From NCBI GenBank assembly GCA_033675265.1, contig JAUJYZ010001425.1:124001-188000 (forward strand): a stretch of DNA of 64,000 bases. The letters run 5' to 3'. Position numbers and translations under genes: made by a program. Shown one piece after another: positions 49,201 through 59,957 of the stretch. Source of the DNA: Actinostola sp. cb2023 (taxonomy: Eukaryota > Cnidaria > Anthozoa > Actiniaria > Actinostolidae). The first letter of the stretch is position 1. Each line of letters begins with the position of its first letter. Under the pieces are notes generated by a model, which worked only from the letters and a program-made list of their open reading frames with translations, had not been told where the DNA came from and ran no database searches.

Positions 49201-52200
49201 TATTGAGATAAACACTATACATGTATATATTAATGTTTTATTTAATAATCTATTTAATATTTATTTATGTAGCTAATGCCGCCAAGGTCTGCATAATTCG
49301 TCAATAATATTATCATGTACGAAAACTGAATTCAATATTTCACTAACAGGAAGTTGGTGTTTTACATGACTGTCAAGTGATGTATTCCTCACAAATGCCA
49401 TATTTACTCATTTAAGCACTACCCCCATTAAACACCACCCCCGATTAATTGCCGCATCTGATAGCAAAATTATTAATAAGCACTGCCCTCGAATAAGCGC
49501 CACATTTATGTACATAAAGCGACGCTTCATTGAATTTTGAACATTCAAACATATTTATGTTGTTAACATTTGGCTAACATATGCAATCATTTATATATAT
49601 GTTAGTTATTTGTTAATAAACACTGCCCTTGAATTAACGCCGCCCCAAAATAAGCGGCGCATCCAAGATGGTACATGTAGATAATTAAAACATCATTGGA
49701 TGATGATTGCCAAATTTGATCAGTCTTACATGTAGCTTGTTGTAAAAAAAACTTGATCAGGAGACATTTGGCCATTCAAAAGTGGTTTTTTTTTTCAATA
49801 AATATTAAAACTAATTTCTCTAATGACTTTTAATAATTAAACATTTGACTTACAGGATTTCGTATTCAGTTTATGAATGCAAGCGTATTCTTGAGGGTGT
49901 CAAAGGAAAAGACAACATCACTGTCATTATAATGTATGACATAGCTTGTATTCTTGCCTCACATATCAAGGTACATGTACATTTTTTTGTATCTTTGTGT
50001 TGATAAACTGCAACATTTGCTACAATATTCATGATTATGGTTGTTTAATATTCTTTGAATAATACTTCTTTTTCAGAAAAATCCATTTTTAAAGGATTTG
50101 GCTGCAGTTCCCTTAACAATTCCGATTTTCCACTGTTATGGCCACAAGGCAGCTTGTCAAGTAAGTCAATCAAAACCATACACTCATGCATGATACCATG
50201 TCATACAACTCTAAGTACATGTACATTGTGTAGCTTGAAGTATACATAGCAAACTGCAAACATTGATAAAATACTACACTACTTTATTTTATTTATTTTA
50301 TTATTAACCACAACTTCACTACTACAGTACTACGTACGTACTGCTAGTAAACTGTCTTTTATGTTGCACATGCCCTCGAATTAGAGAAGCGAGAAAAACT
50401 CAGTTTATAATTATATGTTACACAAGAAATTAAGATAGTTTAAGACAGATTCATTAAAACAGAAATCAATGCAACATGTATTATTTACAAAACGAGTGTA
50501 CATTTTGTATTAAGTACATGCATGTACATTATAATATTTTTGCTAAATTCAAATATAATTATTGAAATAAATACACATTTTATTTTACAGGTGAAATTTA
50601 GTCCTAGAAGAACAAAGCTATTAGGATTGACTGATGGTGAGGGAACAGAACGACTTTGGTCTTTCCTAAGAGAATATAGCCGCATAACCAAAGAAATGGG
50701 TACACATAAACGTACCGATGTTCTAACTGATGGGTTGATTCATTATGGCCAACGGTTGTTAGCCAAACAAGGTACTGACTACACATTATAAATATGGTTA
50801 ATAATATTCATGAATAAAATCAGTTGGTTAGGAATCAGTATATTGTGGGAGATATTGTGGTTCAAGTCCTGGTTGAACCGCCATTACCTCAAGGCCTGAC
50901 TGAATCCTGTACAAGCATTAATTAGGACTAAGGCCACTTAATTTATGCTTTAATTTGAAAGGTTGTATCATAAAGACAAAATTTACACGTGCATTGGATT
51001 TAAGAGAAAAAGCCTGCAAAGAGCTACAAGAACTCACTATGTCTCTTCCATCCACGTGTAAGTATAATAATTACTGTAGCTGCATGTACACAATGTACAT
51101 TGTACTCTAGCTGACATTACATATGGACTCCATTAGAAACAAATTAAGTAACACAAAAACTTACACACTGTAAAATATATATTATTCTATTTAGACCAAT
51201 AAAAATGTAAAGTTGCTATTTCTGTGTGAGTTTTGGTATTTACAAATGTTTTAAGCTATGTATAGTATAATTAATACCTTCCTTACTTTAATTACCATCA
51301 GTTACATACCCTGTTGCAGTTGATAACATGCATTTTCATTTCAGTTGTATACAGTGAGTCGGCAATGGAAGATTTGATGGCACAGGAACTAGAGGAACTG
51401 AATTCCAAGAAAGAAGGTGTGTGTATATTATGTACTCATTTTAATATAACACCATTGTAATGATATGAAACAACACGATAAATAAGAAAAATATTAAAGT
51501 AAAGTAAAACAGAGATATATGGAGATCATTGAGGTATTGCAGGTCTCATACAAAAATATATTTCTTTCAGGACCTCAAAACAGTTGGGATGAACACTATG
51601 CTGACCTCCTTTTACAGCATAATCAGTTGAGGTAATAGTGCATTGCAGTTACTAATGAGTTTTAAGCCCCGGTCAAACATGAATTTTTGCAAATCGCTGT
51701 ATTATTATTTATATGCATATATTTATATTTAATTTATTATTATCTGAACTGGAGATGAATAGCGGTAGAATATTTACCAAGATGTGAAGCGGCAAGGTAA
51801 ATATTCCTAAACCGCTATTCACAGACAGTGAAGAGAATAATTGTCTTAGTCTATTAAAGTGCCTATAACCCCTGTGAGATTGTTTTAAAAATCTATTCAA
51901 TATAAGCTGAATAGTTGGTGGGTTAAGTATTTTGTGATTTGAACCTTGCGTTTATGAGTTATAGAGGTTTGAAATCTCAATATGCAAATTTGATGACGTC
52001 AACCCAGGCTTTTGCCATAACTTATTTAGACTTTTCCAAGAAGAGCTTATTTATTGAAATGGTGAAAAAGTTATAAAATCATTTATAAAGACTGTGAAAA
52101 AATATTATGTATTTCAATAATCAGCACAAGGGCGTTTTTGTATAATAAATGAAGACTGGGTAGACGTCATCAAATTTGCATATTGAGATTTCAAACCTCT

Positions 52201-54530
52201 ATAACTCATAAACGCAAGGTTGAAATCACAAAATACTGAACCCACCAACTATTCAGCTTATATTGAATAGATTTTTTAAAACAATCTCACAGGGGTTATA
52301 GGCACTTTAAGTCCCGGGAGGCTTCTTTATTTCAAGCACTTTTGAGGGGGGCTTAATTTTATTTATTTTTATTTATAAAATCTTTTGACAGACGGCCTAC
52401 GTCAGCAGAGCTGATTTCAGAAGGGCTCTGTATAGAGAAATATAAATATAATGGAGGGAGGGGGCTTAATAGAGGGAGGGGGCTTAATGGAGAGAGGGGG
52501 CTTAATAGAGGGAGGGGGCTTAATAGAGGGAGGGGGCTTAATAGAGGGAGGGGGCTTAATAGAGGGAGGGGGCTTATTATTTTTATCTTTATTTTGGCGA
52601 TATCAAAAAAGCAATAGAAGACAAATTTCCGAATGAGTGAATGCTGGTTATGTGCTGGAAATTATTTAAATCACAATTGTTTCTATGAGGACTAATTACA
52701 AAATGCATGCTTGTTTGCATTATCACATAGACCTCTTTAGCTTCATATGTAAATTGCCCATTTCAAGCCATGTGATGTAAACATGGTGTTCTCTAGAGAA
52801 CGAATAAATTTCAGAAATATAATGGAACAATTCTCCAGAGAATATCATGTTTACATCACATGGTTTGAAATGGGCAATTTACATACAAGCTAAAGAGGTC
52901 TATTTGCCAACACAAAACCAATGCATTCACTTCGGTATTGGCTTGATGCTTGTTACTTCTGAATGCGACAATGATTTTTGAAATACCGTACATGTAGGTG
53001 TATATACATGTGTATGCATGTGGATAGTTTTTGTTTGTTACCTGCAAATATCAAAAATATGCTCTTGAAAAAGTTAATAAATGACGGTTTACTGATACAA
53101 ATACAAGTGAATATAAACGATAATAAATGACGTTTCGGGGTCATCATTGAAAAAGTTAACAATAAATTAGCACAATTAAATTGTATTTTAATATTAAATG
53201 CACCTTGATGCATGCATGTATGATGATCATTTTTATCTTTCCTTTTGGAAATACAAAGCTGTATGGCTATATTATTAATATTATGGCAATACAAGGATGA
53301 CTTATGACAGGGAAATACACCTTGTATATATGTGTTTTTTTTCTTCTTATTTATCTGCTAATATTCTACAGGAATGAAATGGCTACTGTTACGGAAGACA
53401 ATTCTGAAACGATTCCACAACTACGCAAGAAGTCAGAAAAGTAAGGATTTGTCAATTTCTAGTCATCCCATATCATGGAGCTGAAACTACCAGGAACAAT
53501 AAATTATTGCATAATTTAGTTTTGAAAAGTTTGTGACCATATTTTCTGGCTAACTTACGGTTTTCATTTTAGAGTTGGGAAGTCTTTGGCATCAATAGAG
53601 AAAGCTCATGGAATTCGTAAGCGTTGGTCAGTACTCAGTCAACCTTTTCTCCACAGCAAGGAGCAACTATGGAAGAAGAAAAGAACACAATGTATTCTTC
53701 AAATGCATACTGTTGCTTCAGAGAGGGTCTTTCTCTTGGAAATGAAGAAGAAATATGCTGGTAATAATTATTATTGTAAAATGAATTTTTCATACATTTT
53801 GAGAATGGATGAATCCATACATGTAATAATAATGAACACCTTTTTGGCATCTTTTTTACTTTTATATGAACTACATTTTGTTTTGATGATCACTTTTAGT
53901 TTTCATTTTACTGACAATCTCTTTTCTTGTCATGCAGATGGACAAGCAATTGCAAAGAAGCTGTCAAAGATGATAACACAGGCGACAGTTACACTCAACA
54001 AGCTATTGACAAAAAGCAATGCCCTCTTATCAGGTGTTTCTTCAGACATTTCCTTTGAAGAAGCTAAAAATCCTTTGTCTACATTATACGGTGACAGTAC
54101 AGTTCACACAGAGATTCCAGCATGCCTTCCATCACCATTGAAGCGGAAATTAATTGATACCTATTGTTTGTGTGAGAGATGTAACGAAGAGCTCTCTTTC
54201 CTTAGTGAGGAAGTACAAAGGCTCAAGTCTTTTTACGAAAGTCAGATCTCAGTAATTGATGACGTTATACAGCGCACTACAGATCTGGGAATTCACAGTT
54301 TGCTGCTTAAAAAGAAAACTGTCCACTCTCGAGAGTTATATAATTTGAAATTATTTTTATCAGAACTATTTCCTGCCATTGATTTCAGTGAATGCCTCAA
54401 ACCCCAAACTTGTGAAGTACTCACAGATGGCACATGTATATATCCAGGTTTGACAGACTTGACTCCCACCTTCACCGAGTACGACACAAGTGAAAGTGAA
54501 AGTGAACTATCCAGTGAAGAGGACGACTGA
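43261..54530 (+). CDS. KDZ (Kyakuja-Dileera-Zisupton) transposase gene, 16 exons, frameshift in exon 1
   Basis: Exons read by eye from GT-AG sites and phase: 43261-43694, 45202-45328, 45503-45724, 45899-45944, 47541-47622, 48020-48205, 48864-49009, 49856-49970, 50077-50160, 50591-50771, 50962-51057, 51345-51416, 51571-51631, 53372-53440, 53573-53760, 53938-54530. Every junction keeps frame. Exon 1 has a zinc-ribbon-like block (CCICKG, RCLQCGP, CSACCLDLH); exon 2 has the CxC motif CHCTKE; exon 3 reads LLRYGLWPGSPDKPTCAF. Catalytic residues: Asp in ESMDACFGLYRKK, Asp in IIMYDIACILASHI, Glu in GLTDGEGTERLWSFLREY; HCYGHKAAC lies between. The C-terminal exons are coiled and end in an acidic tail. 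The only lesion is a 1-nt frameshift near 43512-43520 after EAIREQV. It could be an active element, a recently broken one, or a domesticated gene; terminal repeats were not found. Confidence 0.82.
43984..44353. repeat. ATCGAT-rich foldback hosting a nested MITE
   Basis: GCAATCGATAAAATCGATGA is mirrored by TCATCAGTTTTATCGATTGC. The interior is densely packed with ATCGAT words. A separate element (44160-44290) is inserted in the middle. It lies in intron 1 of the KDZ gene. Confidence 0.75.
44160..44290. mobile_element. 131-bp TA-flanked MITE (GAGTGCAA family), copy 1
   Basis: GAGTGCAAACCATATGTCCG at the left is mirrored by CGGACATATGGTTTGCACTC, with TA on both sides. GTGAAACAGTACTA and its mirror lie inside. 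Copy 2 is at 59262-59402. Confidence 0.85.
44404..44770. repeat. Poly-G-linked dispersed repeat, copy 3 (inverted)
   Basis: A 25-base G run at 44404-44428, then TAGGGGTGTGCC and CTGACCCTATCCCAGACC, followed by four or five short repeats of CCCTAT(T/C)CCAGACTAAA. Same family as 19629 and 30951. Confidence 0.7.
46348..46783. mobile_element. 436-bp TA-flanked MITE in KDZ intron 4
   Basis: CAGTAAAAACCCACATA is mirrored by TATGCGGGTTTTTACTG with flanking TA. Subterminal direct repeats of TATAAGAACC and TTCAGCCTGA occur on both sides. Confidence 0.75.
46784..47540. other. Intronic stretch
   Basis: An inverted pair GTTTTATCGGGTTTAAAACC/GGTTTTAGACCAGATAAAAC lies at about 47170-47225, and there is an AAT run near 47080. 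No exon recognised. Confidence 0.45.
48310..48683. repeat. Direct duplication plus foldback in KDZ intron 6
   Basis: CTATGAACTATTTCCCCATG and GGGCTGCACGCTCTC occur at about 48337 and 48448 as direct copies. 48507-48683 is a foldback with arms GTCAACTCGCATCCATTCGC and GTTATAGACGCACTCGAG, mirrored at the right. Confidence 0.75.
49380..49680. repeat. Repeat with AAGCACTGCCCTCGAATAAG motifs (KDZ intron 7)
   Basis: The words AAGCACT(G/A)CCC and GAATAAGCGCCAC/GAATTAACGCCGCC recur several times, forming a degenerate short-unit array. Confidence 0.55.
51858..52306. mobile_element. 449-bp TTAA-flanked foldback in KDZ intron 13
   Basis: AGTGCCTATAACCCCTGTGA is mirrored by TCACAGGGGTTATAGGCACT, with arms of about 155 bp. 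TTAA lies at 51854-51857 and 52307-52310. Confidence 0.85.
52452..52575. repeat. 18-bp G-rich tandem repeat
   Basis: Seven copies of AGGGAGGGGGCTTAATAG, one with GAGAGAGG. The G runs could form G-quadruplexes on the sense strand of the KDZ intron. Confidence 0.9.
52730..52900. mobile_element. 171-bp TA-flanked MITE in KDZ intron 13
   Basis: GACCTCTTTAGCTTCATATG is mirrored by CATACAAGCTAAAGAGGTC, with TA on both sides. CCATGTGATGTAAACATG is mirrored inside. Confidence 0.8.
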
Positions 54531-54640
54531 AAACATTGAACGTGAAACTTCTGACGATATGTGTGTTCAGCAATACAGTATTGTTTTGGATGCACCGAAA
54601 TATGGCTTCACTTGTTTTGTTTTTGTTTTTTACAATTTTA

Positions 54641-54757
54641 GCAGACAATTACCAACACTACAAGAAAAGGAACATTTCTGAAGCTCTATTTATCAAAGAA
54701 CACAATCCTGACCTTAATGAACAAGGACAATCTACTCCATTATGTTTATTTAACTAA
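54641..54757 (+). pseudogene. Penelope-like ORF C-terminal fragment
   Basis: NYQHYKKRNISEALFIKEH, then NPDLNEQGQSTPLCLFN and a stop at 54755-54757. This is the typical end of Penelope GIY-YIG proteins and parallels the tail at 34180-34258. The upstream part is absent. It lies about 110 bp after the KDZ stop codon. Confidence 0.75.
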
Positions 54758-54819
54758 TTTCTTTGTTTGTATTCAACAATTTACTGATATATTTATCCTT
54801 CACATGTAACACACTCACT

Positions 54820-55175
54820 TGCGCTGGCAAGATTACACACTTTGGAGGCAGCCCAAACATCATAACCTCAACCATGGCACTCCACACCAGTGAACCACAA
54901 CCTCGACCAGCTTGAGGAGTGAAGTATGCAAGTGGCCTTCCATACTGCCAGAGTTTCCAGATCAACTCTGCGAGACTTCATTGGTATTGCCGAGTTGTAC
55001 CTGGTTGATCAGGAGCACACACACACACAGTTCGTCGGGTCAACAGAGGCAAGACCATGCAGTGTCAAAGTCATTGAAACAGCCTGCCATCATAAAGTAC
55101 CAACAGAGAAGAGATGTCTTGGATGCATTGAAGACTGGTTCTACAAAAACGGCTCCTTTAGGAGCCACCACATAT
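54820..55175 (+). other. Possible degenerate histone-like debris with a histone-type 3' hairpin
   Basis: 54830-54900 can be read as a segment with GKITHFGGSPNI spacing like the C-terminal H2A region (GK-T...GG..PNI). 54915-55010 shares CTCTGCGAGA...GAGTTG...TGATCAG with H3 coding sequence. 55151-55166 is a perfect 6-bp stem GGCTCC/GGAGCC with a TTTA loop, followed by ACCACA, matching the histone mRNA stem-loop layout. No intact histone ORF exists. This is a weak reading based on recall. Confidence 0.3.
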
Positions 55176-56750
55176 GACAAAAGTGAATGGCAAATGATGC
55201 TTTTCTTTAATAAATGCTATTAAAATTTACAATAAGTATAAACAAACAATCACACACTTCTCAAATATGCCAACTCGCCCCAATGTGTTTATACAATCTT
55301 GCCCCCAAAACACACCATTCAAACTTCGTAAAGAATCTTTCTCGCCAACTCATGATCTCAAACTTTAATATATCGGCCGGCTCCATGTGCAAAATAAATA
55401 GAGGTTATTAGTTCCAGACACAATTGGTACAACGTTTCTTGCAACTGAAGTTGCGCGCGCAACAGTTGCAGATCGAAGTAGGATTTGTTTCTACTTCTGC
55501 AACCGTTGCGCGCAACCTTGCACCTCATTCTCGTACTCAGAGCTCCTCGGTCCTCTTTTCCTTCACGACACGACTGAGGAGCTCGGTACGAGAATTGCGA
55601 AACCCCAAGAAAACTTGCATCGTGTGTCCCAAGTATCTGATACGGCTGTGCATTTTTACATTTTTACTCGTCACTTGCGCTCGATTGCGTGATGATGGCG
55701 TAAGTAGCAATTACACTAAAATTTTATTCAAACTGAAAACTACAACAGGGAAAGCCAATTGAATGTTACTAGCCTGATACGGCGTTCTGTATCTAGTTGT
55801 TCACGTGTTGTTCATATTGATTGAGTGTTTGTCGTTTTGATTTTATATGCTTAGGAGATTAATTTGGTTCGGTTTTGACCTTCCAAACCGCTTTGACGTT
55901 AAATAAATTATAAAGTACCGGTATTTGGAGTTGATGTGGCGAAGCATGCCCGCGTGTACATGTATAAAACGCCGAGAAAGAAGGCATATTTGCAAGTGTG
56001 TTTCATTCTTACCTTATCCACTTTGTGCTCCACATTAAATAGCAGTCTTCAAACTGATGAACGAGTAGTTATCCACTTGAGAAGCTTTCATTTTGAAGAT
56101 TTCGTTGGTGCATCAACCATGGTGTCGTTGAACAACTTCTCCAGCATTGCGTGCGCACTGCATAGACCAATCAGAAGTTATCTCGATCGAGTTGAATCAG
56201 GTAGGGGGAGGGACTCCGTATATACACCTATTTTATATGCTCTGAATAAATTAATTACGAGAAAAATTACCGAAATCCTTTGCAGTCTTGGAGTGTTGAC
56301 TGTTGCTTCGGCTGCGACAACGATTTTTAAAATAGGTGTATATAATGTGGTGTGGATGCTCATCGTACCTTTTAGGGTTTCAAATCCGCCGTTTATTTCA
56401 TGCCACGCCCACTTGGAAGAGACTCTGGAACCTCGTCTTAGGGGTCATTTTCAAGATTTCCGACAAGCATCCCCACCACTTTAAATATGGGAGCCCCCGG
56501 GTGTTTTCTTAGCTTGTTAATTACTTGTATCATATTGAGTACTGGCGCTAAGAAAGATGGTCAGTGATGGGGATGATCGGTATTTCAGACGTAATGTGCA
56601 ATGTAATTGTTGTATTAGCTGAGCACATTGACCACGGTAAAATAATGGTTATTGTATGGGATTAATTGGATTGTATAGTTATAAAACTAACTAAGGTGAT
56701 CGAGGTGTCTGTTAATATCCAGAATGCATGAATTCGCCTTCGGCCTTCGG
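55176..56750. other. No recognised gene; inverted repeats and one unexplained ORF
   Basis: 55430-55510 (GTTGCGCGCGCAACAGTTGC mirrored by GCAACCGTTGCGCGCAAC) and 55528-55598 (TTCTCGTACTCAGAGCTCCT mirrored) are foldbacks. A 182-residue frame at 55936-56484 starts MAKHARVYMYKTPRKK and has no family signal. It contains mirrored TATATACACCTATTTTATAT words, so it is more likely repeat sequence than a gene. Confidence 0.4.
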
Positions 56751-58010
56751 TTAGGGTTAGCTTTTTGAAGTGGATAACCTCATGGGAAGACGATGAAATT
56801 TTCACAGGCGTGCTTTTTCGGTAAGGGAAGGTTGCTCATGAAGTTTCAGAGCAATCCCGTAAGGGGAAGTGGACGAGATGACTGTCGATATCCCACAGAA
56901 TGCACAGATGCGCGTCTAGCCCTAAGTAAAGCTCATTTCCAGGTTAGGGTTAGCTTTTTGAAGTGGATAACCTCATGGGAAGACGATGAAATTTTCACAG
57001 GCGTGCTTTTTCGGTAAGGGAAGGTTGCTCATGAAGTTTCAGAGCAATCCCGTAAGGGGAAGTGGACGAGATGACTGTCGATATCCCACAGAATGCACAG
57101 ATGCGCGTCTAGCCCTAAGTAAAGCTCATTTCCAGGTTAGGGTTAGCTTTTTGAAGTGGATAATCTCATGGGAAGACGATGAAATTTTCACAGGCGTGCT
57201 TTTTCGGTAAGGGAAGGTTGCTCATGAAGTTTCAGAGCAATCCCGTAAGGGGAAGTGGGCGAGATGACTGTCGATATCCCACAGAATGCACAGATGCGCG
57301 TCTAGCCCTAAGTAAAGCTCATTTCCAGGTTAGGGTTAGCTTTTTGAAGTGGATAACCTCATGGGAAGACGATGAAATTTTCACAGGCGTGCTTTTTCGG
57401 TAAGGAAGGTTGCTCATGAAGTTTCAGAGCAATCCCGTAAGGGGAAGTGGACGAGATGACTGTCGATATCCCACAGAATGCACAGATGCGCGTTTAGCCC
57501 TAAGTAAAGCTCATTTCCAGGTTAGGGTTAGCTTTTTGAAGTGGATAATCTCATGGGAAGACGATGAAATTTTCACAGGCGTGCTTTTTCGGTAAGGGAA
57601 GGTTGCTCATGAAGTTTCAGAGCATCCCATTTAGGGGATTTGGACGAGATGACTGTCGATATCCCACAGATTCCCATCCATTGCCCGTCTAGCCCTAAGT
57701 CCCAAAGCTCATTTCCAGGTTAGGGTTAGCATTTTTTGAAGTGGATTTCCATTTCCCACCTCATTGGGAAGACGATTAAATTTTTCACATTTCCCGTGCA
57801 TTTTTTCTTTCCCATTCCCATTTGCTCATGAAGTTTCAGAGCCTTTCCCGTCCCAAAGGGGAAGTGGACGAGATGACTTTCCCATTCGATATCCCATTTC
57901 CTATTCCCATGCACGTTTACCGCGTCTAGCCCCATTTACCAAGCCCATTTCCAGGTTAGGGTTACTTTTTTTGAATTGGATAAAACTCATTAAAAAGACG
58001 ATGAATTTTC
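56751..58010. repeat. 193-bp satellite, about six and a half units
   Basis: Units start at about 56751, 56944, 57137, 57330, 57522, 57720 and 57956, each with GGTTAGGGTTAGC followed by TTTTTGAAGTGGATAA. The first five are nearly identical. The last two are interrupted repeatedly by TTCCCAT-like insertions. Each unit contains two TTAGGG telomere-like hexamers. Confidence 0.92.
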
Positions 58011-58019
58011 ACAGGCGTG

Positions 58020-58400
58020 CTTTTTCGGTAAAGACTGGAAGGTTGCTCATGATAAAGACTGATTGCCTGCAACACAAGTCATGCAAATGTTTCAATATTA
58101 GTGTCGGATCATTGGCCTTCCCATAGCCAAACAGCAAGTTTCGATCATCCTTCCCATTCTATCTTCCTACTTACTAATGGAAACGCAATTTCCATATGGT
58201 CCCGTTGAGCCCATTGCGCCAGTTCCAAAAGTACTTTTAGAAGTTTTTGTAATTTTCTTCCCATTCCCATTTTCCCATTCTGCTTCCCATTCAAGGTAAA
58301 TTGGGATGGAGGTTTCCCAGTTTACAGAATTCGGGTCCATTATATCAGCTCCATTGGCTCGGATCTTGATATGCCGATATAACCATAACAAGACGCCATT
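58020..58400. repeat. Altered copy of the block at 58740-59110
   Basis: It shares AAAGACTGATTGCCTGCAAC, GTTTCGATCATCCT, AAAAGTACTTTTAGAAGT and TTGGCTCGGATCTT in order with 58740-59110. Where the other copy has GCAT/CGCA-type words, this copy often has CCC or TTCCCA. Confidence 0.7.
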
Positions 58401-58739
58401 TCCGTTCACTCGGGCATTGTGAAAAGGAAAATTCAGTTGTTCGAGGAATTACTTCCCAAATGAATGCCAGTTGGTCCCATTCCAAGGACAATGTCAGCTG
58501 CGCGAGGAGAGACCTGACAATGACTGACAGTTGCGTGACGAGGGAGACTATGTATATACATGTATGTGTCGAGTTCATTTGATTTGCCTTTGAGTTCATT
58601 TGATTATTTTTGACTTTGAGTTCAATTGATTTGATTTTGATGAATTTGTGTAAAGGCCCCCTCTCTAGCTTCAAATCCCGAAACGTCGAGTTTGTTGAAT
58701 CGATCACATTCATGGATCTTTATAACCCGGTAAAGACTG

Positions 58740-59110
58740 AGTTCTTTATCAGTGACAGTTGATGACGAAAGACTGATTGCCTGCAACGAACAAGTCATGT
58801 CTTGAGGTTGCATAGGTCAGATGGTTTCGATCATCCTCGCATCTATCTATCTTCCTATATTACTAATGAGAAACGCAATTTTGCATATGGTCATACGTTG
58901 AACTAGTGTTCTGCGCACGAGAGTGACGTCAAAAGTACTTTTTAGAAGTAAGATTCATAATCTACTTTTCCTGTGTGTGTCCTTTATCTTTCAAATCTGC
59001 GGAGTAATCTTGAAACTTGGGATGGACGATTTTAGAAGTAGCATACTCGTCATTTTGAATCAGCTCCAAACTACTTGGCTCGGATCTTACTATGCCGAAA
59101 TCCGCAACTA
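58740..59110. repeat. Reference-like copy of the same block
   Basis: Contains the uninterrupted version of the sequence shared with 58020-58400. No gene recognised. Confidence 0.65.
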
Positions 59111-59146
59111 ATAATAATAATAATATAATAATATATTAATAATAAC

Positions 59147-59177
<31 letters not shown>

Positions 59178-59185
59178 TATTATTA
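59109..59185. repeat. (AAT)n microsatellite
   Basis: AAT/TAATA repeats with a few interruptions. Confidence 0.85.
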
Positions 59186-59261
59186 TTACAAGACTGCTCA
59201 TTATATAAACTTCACTTCTTATATCAAATATATATGTGATAGATTTTTAAATAAATGGATA

Positions 59262-59402
59262 GAGTGCAATTTAGAAAAGTTTGAAAACTAAATAACTAAT
59301 TAGTACTAAATAGCACTAATGAAACAATAGAAAACAATAGAAATAGCACTATTTAGTACTATTTAAAATTAGTACTGTTTCACACTTTTCTAAATTGCAC
59401 TC
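59262..59402. mobile_element. 141-bp TA-flanked MITE (GAGTGCAA family), copy 2
   Basis: GAGTGCAATTTAGAAAAGT is mirrored by ACTTTTCTAAATTGCACTC, with TA on both sides. TAGTACTAAATAGCACTA inside is shared with 44160-44290. Confidence 0.8.
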
Positions 59403-59495
59403 TACTATTAATATATAATATAGGATGCTATTAATATATGATTTAATTATTATTCTAATTTGAAATTAGAAATTATAAGAACCTGTCTCTTGGTG

Positions 59496-59549
59496 AAGTC
59501 TTGCTGGATTCGAACCAGCTACTCATAAAATGAGCATACCAAAAGACTT
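59496..59549 (-). tRNA. tRNA-like sequence, short, D arm not apparent
   Basis: On the minus strand, AAGTCTT pairs perfectly with AAGACTT as a 7-bp acceptor stem. GCTGG-TTCGAAT-CCAGC is a perfect T arm. TGCTC-ATTTTAT-GAGTA can form an anticodon arm (UUU if real). CACCA follows at the 3' end. There is no D arm or variable loop, and a competing GTCTTGC/GCAAGAC stem (59498-59561) exists. It is more likely a degenerate tRNA or SINE head than a normal tRNA gene. Confidence 0.3.
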
Positions 59550-59871
59550 TAGAGGCAAGACAAGTAATTATTTGCTCTACAATCAGTTGTACATTGTCGC
59601 CTTCATATCGTCTGTGTTCTATTTACTATATAGTGTTTTGTCATAACTATAATAATGTAAACTTTATTTCATGTATTTTTACACAAACAATTCACCATTC
59701 CCCTCATGACGTAGTGATACCAAGTTACTACCAGAATCCTTTTCGTAGATTCTTTTGTTATTCTAATTCACACCATAACTTGGTACTCTCATAGGAATTA
59801 AAACATTTGAATAAGAATAAGAATTCGAAAAGGATTGTGGAAGTAGTGTTATCGCTGCGTCATAAAGGGAA

Positions 59872-59957
59872 TCCTATCCTATCTCATCCCATCCCATCCC
59901 ATCCCATCCCATCCCATCCCATCCCATCCCATCCTATCCTATCCTATCCTATCCTAT
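59872..59957. repeat. (ATCCC/ATCCT)n pentanucleotide repeat
   Basis: Tandem CATCC units flanked by TATCC variants. Confidence 0.95.

Noticed and set aside
55936..56484. 182-residue ORF as a protein-coding gene
   Set aside because: No family signal, no neighbouring exons, and it spans mirrored repeat words; chance or repeat-derived is more likely.
56793..57595. Repeated 74-residue ORFs (MKFSQACFFGKGRLLMKF type)
   Set aside because: They recur every 193 bp because the satellite unit is nearly identical; no sign of protein-level constraint.
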